Of a stretch of 64,000 bases of DNA, positions 61,082-64,000 are shown one piece after another. Within the stretch, counting starts at the first letter, position 1. Every line of letters begins with the position of its first letter. Position numbers and translations under genes: made by a program. Origin of the DNA: Palsa-147 sp036513895 (GTDB lineage: Bacteria; Acidobacteriota; Terriglobia; Acidiferrales; UBA7541); the NCBI GenBank assembly GCA_036513895.1, contig DATBYF010000107.1:48669-112668 (forward strand), written 5' to 3'. The notes under the pieces were generated by a model. It saw only the letters and a program-made list of their open reading frames with translations. It was not told the DNA's origin and did no database searches.

Positions 61082-61990
61082 CTACAATTTGAACGCCATC
61101 AGCTTGGAAAACAGTTTCGCCCGAGCGTTGATTTCGCGGCGAGTGAGAGTCTTTAGGCGATCCACACCAAACCCCTCAACCGTGAAACTGCCAACCACTG
61201 AGCCATAGACCATTGCGCGCTTCAGCGATTCGTCAGTTACGCTGCCAGCGCTGGCTAAATAGCCCATGAACCCGCCTGCAAAGCTGTCGCCTGCCCCTGT
61301 GGGATCACGAACTTCTTCCAACGGAAATGCTGGCACGGAAAACAGAAAGCGATTATGAACCATCAAAGCGCCATGTTCGCCGCGCTTTATCACCAGCGTC
61401 TTCGGGCCCATCTTAAAAATGTGCTTCGCGGCGCGCAAGAGATTGTGCTCGCCGGTAATTTGTCGCGTTTCGTCATCGTTGATCATGAGAATCTGCGTGT
61501 GTTTTAGCGTTTCTCGAAGTTCGGCGGGGGTGCGTTCAATCCAGTAATTCATGGTGTCAAGTGCGACCAATTTCGGTTTGCGACGCGCCTGTTGCAGGAC
61601 TGAGCGCTGCAGAGTCGGGTCAATGTTTGCGAGGAAAATGTAAGGCGAGTCGCGATAGGAGTCGGGGAGTTTCGGATTAAATTTCGCGAAGACATTCAAT
61701 TCGGTCACGAGAGTGGTGCGTTCGTTCATGTTCTGGTTGTAGCGACCGGCCCAGAAGAATGTTTTTCCTTGAGCGCGCTCAAGCCCCTCGAGATCGATGT
61801 GACGGCGGCGTAAGATTTGCTCCTCTTTCTTACCAAAATCGTCGCCGACCACGCCCACGAGGCGAACCGGCGTGAAATTGCTGGCGGCCAGCGCGAAATA
61901 ACTTGCGGCGCCGCCTAATGTGCGCGGGACGCTGCCGTGCGGAGTTTTGATGGCGTCATACGCGACCGAGCCGACAACAAGTAAGGGCAT
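61082..61990 (-). CDS. PfkB-family carbohydrate/nucleoside kinase
   Basis: A 302-aa ribokinase-fold kinase: PLLVVGSVAYDAIKTPHG at the start, LGGAASYFALAASNF, and the anion-hole/catalytic base DPTGAGDSFAGGFMGY (catalytic Asp in GAGD). The substrate lid is short. The group includes adenosine kinase and ribokinase-like enzymes; the exact substrate is not deducible. It begins 41 bp from mtnP on the same strand, so a product of methylthioadenosine breakdown (adenine- or ribose-related) is an attractive substrate but unproven. Confidence 0.85.
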   Translation of the reverse strand: MPLLVVGSVAYDAIKTPHGSVPRTLGGAASYFALAASNFTPVRLVGVVGDDFGKKEEQILRRRHIDLEGLERAQGKTFFWAGRYNQNMNERTTLVTELNVFAKFNPKLPDSYRDSPYIFLANIDPTLQRSVLQQARRKPKLVALDTMNYWIERTPAELRETLKHTQILMINDDETRQITGEHNLLRAAKHIFKMGPKTLVIKRGEHGALMVHNRFLFSVPAFPLEEVRDPTGAGDSFAGGFMGYLASAGSVTDESLKRAMVYGSVVGSFTVEGFGVDRLKTLTRREINARAKLFSKLMAFKL

Positions 61991-62031
61991 TTATTCTCCA
62001 GGTTCAAGTCAGGTTCAAGCCCGTTTCAGGA

Positions 62032-62931
62032 TCAAGATAGATACTTGCCTGCGATTGGAGCGAGCCGCTTCTTCGCAGCCGCAGGAATCATTTTGCGATC
62101 GGTAAGAATCGCGTGGGCCAGAGCGGCGCCGCATTTGCACTCGCGAGTATCCGGCATCGCTTTCACAACGTCGTGAATTACGTTCCGGGCGTTTTCGGCG
62201 TTACGCGTCAAATTCTCGATGATTTGAGCGACGCTTACGGAGCTGTGCGCAACGTGCCAGCAATCATAGTCGGTGATCATGGCAACCGTGGCGTAGCAAA
62301 GCTCTGCCTCTCGCGCGAGCTTCGCTTCGGTGAGATTAGTCATGCCGATCACGTCAAAGCCGTGCTTCCGGTAAGTGTGAGATTCCGCCAAAGTGGAAAA
62401 TTGCGGGCCTTCCATGCAGACGTATGTGCCGCCGCGATGAACGCTCACCTTCACGCGATTGCAGGCGTCAGCGAGAAGGCCGGAAAGCTGCGTGCACGTT
62501 GGCTTATCGAAGCCGACATGGGCGACAACGCCGCCACCAAAAAAAGTAGAGATCCTACCTCGCGTGCGGTCGAAAAACTGGTCAGGCACGAGAAAGTCGA
62601 GCGGCCGAAGTTCTTCGCGAAGCGATCCAACAGCGCTGACGGAGATCAGGCGTTCGGCACCCAACATTTTCATGGCGCAGATGTTGGCGCGATAGTTGAT
62701 GTCGCTCGGCGAGAAACGATGGCCTCGTCCATGACGCGCGAGAAACGCGACGCGCTTTCCGTGGAGAGAGCCGATCACGATCGCATCGGAGGGATCTCCG
62801 AACGGAGTGCGCACGCGCACCTCCTTCACATCCGAGAAGCCTTCGATAGAATAGAGCCCGCTACCACCGATAATTCCAATCGGCGGCGGATCGGCAGCGT
62901 GTTTTCGTCGCGATTTGGTCTTGGCAGCCAT
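62032..62931 (-). CDS. mtnP: S-methyl-5'-thioadenosine phosphorylase
   Basis: A 299-aa purine nucleoside phosphorylase-family enzyme: IGIIGGSGLYSIEGF, ALRHGRGH-like FLARHGRGHRFSPSDINYRA, LVPDQFFDRTRGR, CMEGPQFSTLAESH and MTNLTEAKLAREAELCYAT. It phosphorolyses methylthioadenosine to adenine and methylthioribose-1-phosphate in polyamine and methionine salvage. Basic N-terminus (TKSRRKHAADP). Downstream MtnA and later salvage genes are not adjacent. The PfkB kinase follows. Confidence 0.92.
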   Translation of the reverse strand: MAAKTKSRRKHAADPPPIGIIGGSGLYSIEGFSDVKEVRVRTPFGDPSDAIVIGSLHGKRVAFLARHGRGHRFSPSDINYRANICAMKMLGAERLISVSAVGSLREELRPLDFLVPDQFFDRTRGRISTFFGGGVVAHVGFDKPTCTQLSGLLADACNRVKVSVHRGGTYVCMEGPQFSTLAESHTYRKHGFDVIGMTNLTEAKLAREAELCYATVAMITDYDCWHVAHSSVSVAQIIENLTRNAENARNVIHDVVKAMPDTRECKCGAALAHAILTDRKMIPAAAKKRLAPIAGKYLS

Positions 62932-62974
62932 CTCGTCACATCACCTCGTTAACGGAAACTCTGCGACGACACTT

Positions 62975-63814
62975 CTACACCACCTCTACAGGCTCGATCT
63001 CAATTTCGTCATTATGCAAACGGAGCCGCGCCGCCGGAATTTTTGCGTCATGAGCGAAGATTGCGAGTGTTCCGCTCCGCGCGACCTCCGGAATCCACTT
63101 GCGCTTGTTATCAAGCGTCGTTAGAGGATACAGATCGTAAGACATAATCCAGGGATAAGAGAGGTGAGCTGTTGTGGGAACCAGATCGGCGAAAAAGAAA
63201 GCCGATTTCCCCCCGCCGGAAAGCCGGACGCACTGAATGTCCGCGTTGTGACCGGGAACCCGAATGACTTCGACGCCCGGCACAATCTCGCGATCGCCAT
63301 CTAGGAGCATCCACTTTCCCGCGTGTTCGATGGCGAGAAAATTGTCGGCGACATAGCTGCCGCGGTCCTTCGCCGTGGGGTGCTTCGCGTGCTCAAGCTC
63401 GCCGCGCTGCACGACGTATTGGGCGTTCGGAAATGTCGGAATCGTGCGCCCATCCTCGATACGCGTGTTCCAACCGCAGTGGTCAAAATGAAGGTGAGTG
63501 TTCACAACGTAATCAATCTGATCGAGACCGACCCCCCGCGCGGCAAGCTGTTCCGGCAGACGCTTGCCCGTATCGAAGGCATAGATGTCGCGGCGTTTTG
63601 CGTCCCATTTATCGCCCGCCCCTGTTTCGACAAGTAGCGTCTTTCCTGCCGCTCGCACTAGGAGGCAATTCATTTCGAGGCCGATGCGATTGCGGTCATC
63701 GGCGGGAATTTTCTTCTCCCACAGCGGCTTCGGGACGATGCCAAACATCGCGCCGCCATCAAGCCGGAATCCGCCGTCATTGAGAATCCAGAACTCGAGA
63801 TCACCGAGTTTCAC
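62975..63814 (-). CDS. metallo-beta-lactamase-fold hydrolase
   Basis: A 279-aa MBL-fold protein with the metal motif THLHFDHCGWN (HxHxDH) and a later LVPTTAHLSYPWIMSYD. Further zinc ligands are in RVPGHNADIQC. Opening MKLGDLEFWILNDGGFRLDG is typical of the lactonase-like/glyoxalase-II-like branch. GTG start, overlapping the upstream GTPase stop by four bases (GTGA), so they are coupled. Substrate unknown; an ester or lactone hydrolase is most likely. Confidence 0.85.
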   Translation of the reverse strand: MKLGDLEFWILNDGGFRLDGGAMFGIVPKPLWEKKIPADDRNRIGLEMNCLLVRAAGKTLLVETGAGDKWDAKRRDIYAFDTGKRLPEQLAARGVGLDQIDYVVNTHLHFDHCGWNTRIEDGRTIPTFPNAQYVVQRGELEHAKHPTAKDRGSYVADNFLAIEHAGKWMLLDGDREIVPGVEVIRVPGHNADIQCVRLSGGGKSAFFFADLVPTTAHLSYPWIMSYDLYPLTTLDNKRKWIPEVARSGTLAIFAHDAKIPAARLRLHNDEIEIEPVEVV

Positions 63815-64000
63815 GTCGCGTCTCCCAGACCGACTTGTTCGAGAATTTCGTTGACCACGGAGTACGGATCTTTCCGGCGGTTGGCAATTTCTTCCGCCGC
63901 AGATAAGAGCGCCGCGTCGCCGATTCGGCCGCGAATCACGCGCTCCGCAAATCGCTGCTCGAGCATTTCGATCAGCCGCTGCTTCCAGTAACCAATTTCC
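63811..64000 (-). CDS. C-terminus of probable MeaB/ArgK-type GTPase (partial)
   Basis: Cut by the window edge; only the last 62 residues and the stop are present. They form a helical arm: IEMLEQRFAERVIRG, ALLSAAEEIANRRKDPY, SVVNEILEQVG. The pattern ...R-x-DPY-SVVNEIL matches the C-terminal dimerisation arm of MeaB GTPases, which load and guard methylmalonyl-CoA mutase. The G-domain is out of view, so the call is tentative. The stop overlaps the MBL-fold start. Confidence 0.55.
   Translation of the reverse strand, partial: EIGYWKQRLIEMLEQRFAERVIRGRIGDAALLSAAEEIANRRKDPYSVVNEILEQVGLGDAT

Overview
The window looks like a chromosomal segment of a Gram-negative, aerobically respiring Acidobacteriota (Terriglobia-like) bacterium. 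The grounds are lipid A (LpxD), Mpl/LdcA murein recycling, heme A synthesis, a b6-type quinol:cytochrome c complex with a multiheme cytochrome, and the Ig/NHL/IPT-repeat envelope proteins typical of that phylum. The assignment is inference from protein content; no rRNA, tRNA or CRISPR was seen.

Region 1 (1-13.4 kb) is part of a phage-like module. It holds a head-tail adaptor-like protein, a large tail/nozzle-like protein with a lectin-like insert, a tail protein ending in a self-processing Hint (intein-like) domain, a GNAT-like protein, a Gln-rich virion-type protein, a lytic transglycosylase endolysin and a coiled-coil membrane protein resembling a spanin. Two host-style surface proteins, an NHL/Ig protein and an Ig lipoprotein, sit among these genes. 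Capsid, terminase and integrase genes are not in view. The spacers carry repeated stem-loop motifs, and REP-like hairpins that also occur in the host part of the window. Region 2 (13.9-22.9 kb, mixed strands) has a DsbA-like thioredoxin, NadE, an A-type Fe-S carrier, an S9 peptidase, a degenerate CPBP membrane protein, and an isocitrate dehydrogenase-like enzyme followed by an unusual ferredoxin. A 670-bp spacer contains an 86-bp element that recurs at 42.5 kb.

Region 3 (22.6-42.3 kb, all minus strand) is a respiratory block: heme O and heme A synthases, a DUF420 (CtaM-like) assembly factor, a HEAT/biotinyl-lipoyl membrane protein, a cupredoxin lipoprotein, a bc-type complex (Rieske, split cytochrome b, eight-heme cytochrome c) with a clear promoter, ferrochelatase, and a cytochrome c maturation operon. 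That operon runs ccmE-ccmF-ccmH-ccmI-like-unknown-ccmA-ccmB-ccmC-ccmD. CcmE has Cys in place of the heme-binding His, and no CcmG is present.

Region 4 (42.7-64 kb) is housekeeping: accA, dnaE, CCA-adding enzyme with a Lys/Ala/Pro tail, xerD, murJ, lpxD, plsC, an M61 peptidase, mpl and ldcA (murein tripeptide recycling), a four-IPT lipoprotein with a beta-propeller, a PfkB kinase beside mtnP (methylthioadenosine salvage), a metallo-beta-lactamase-fold hydrolase, and the 3' end of a probable MeaB-type GTPase cut by the window edge.
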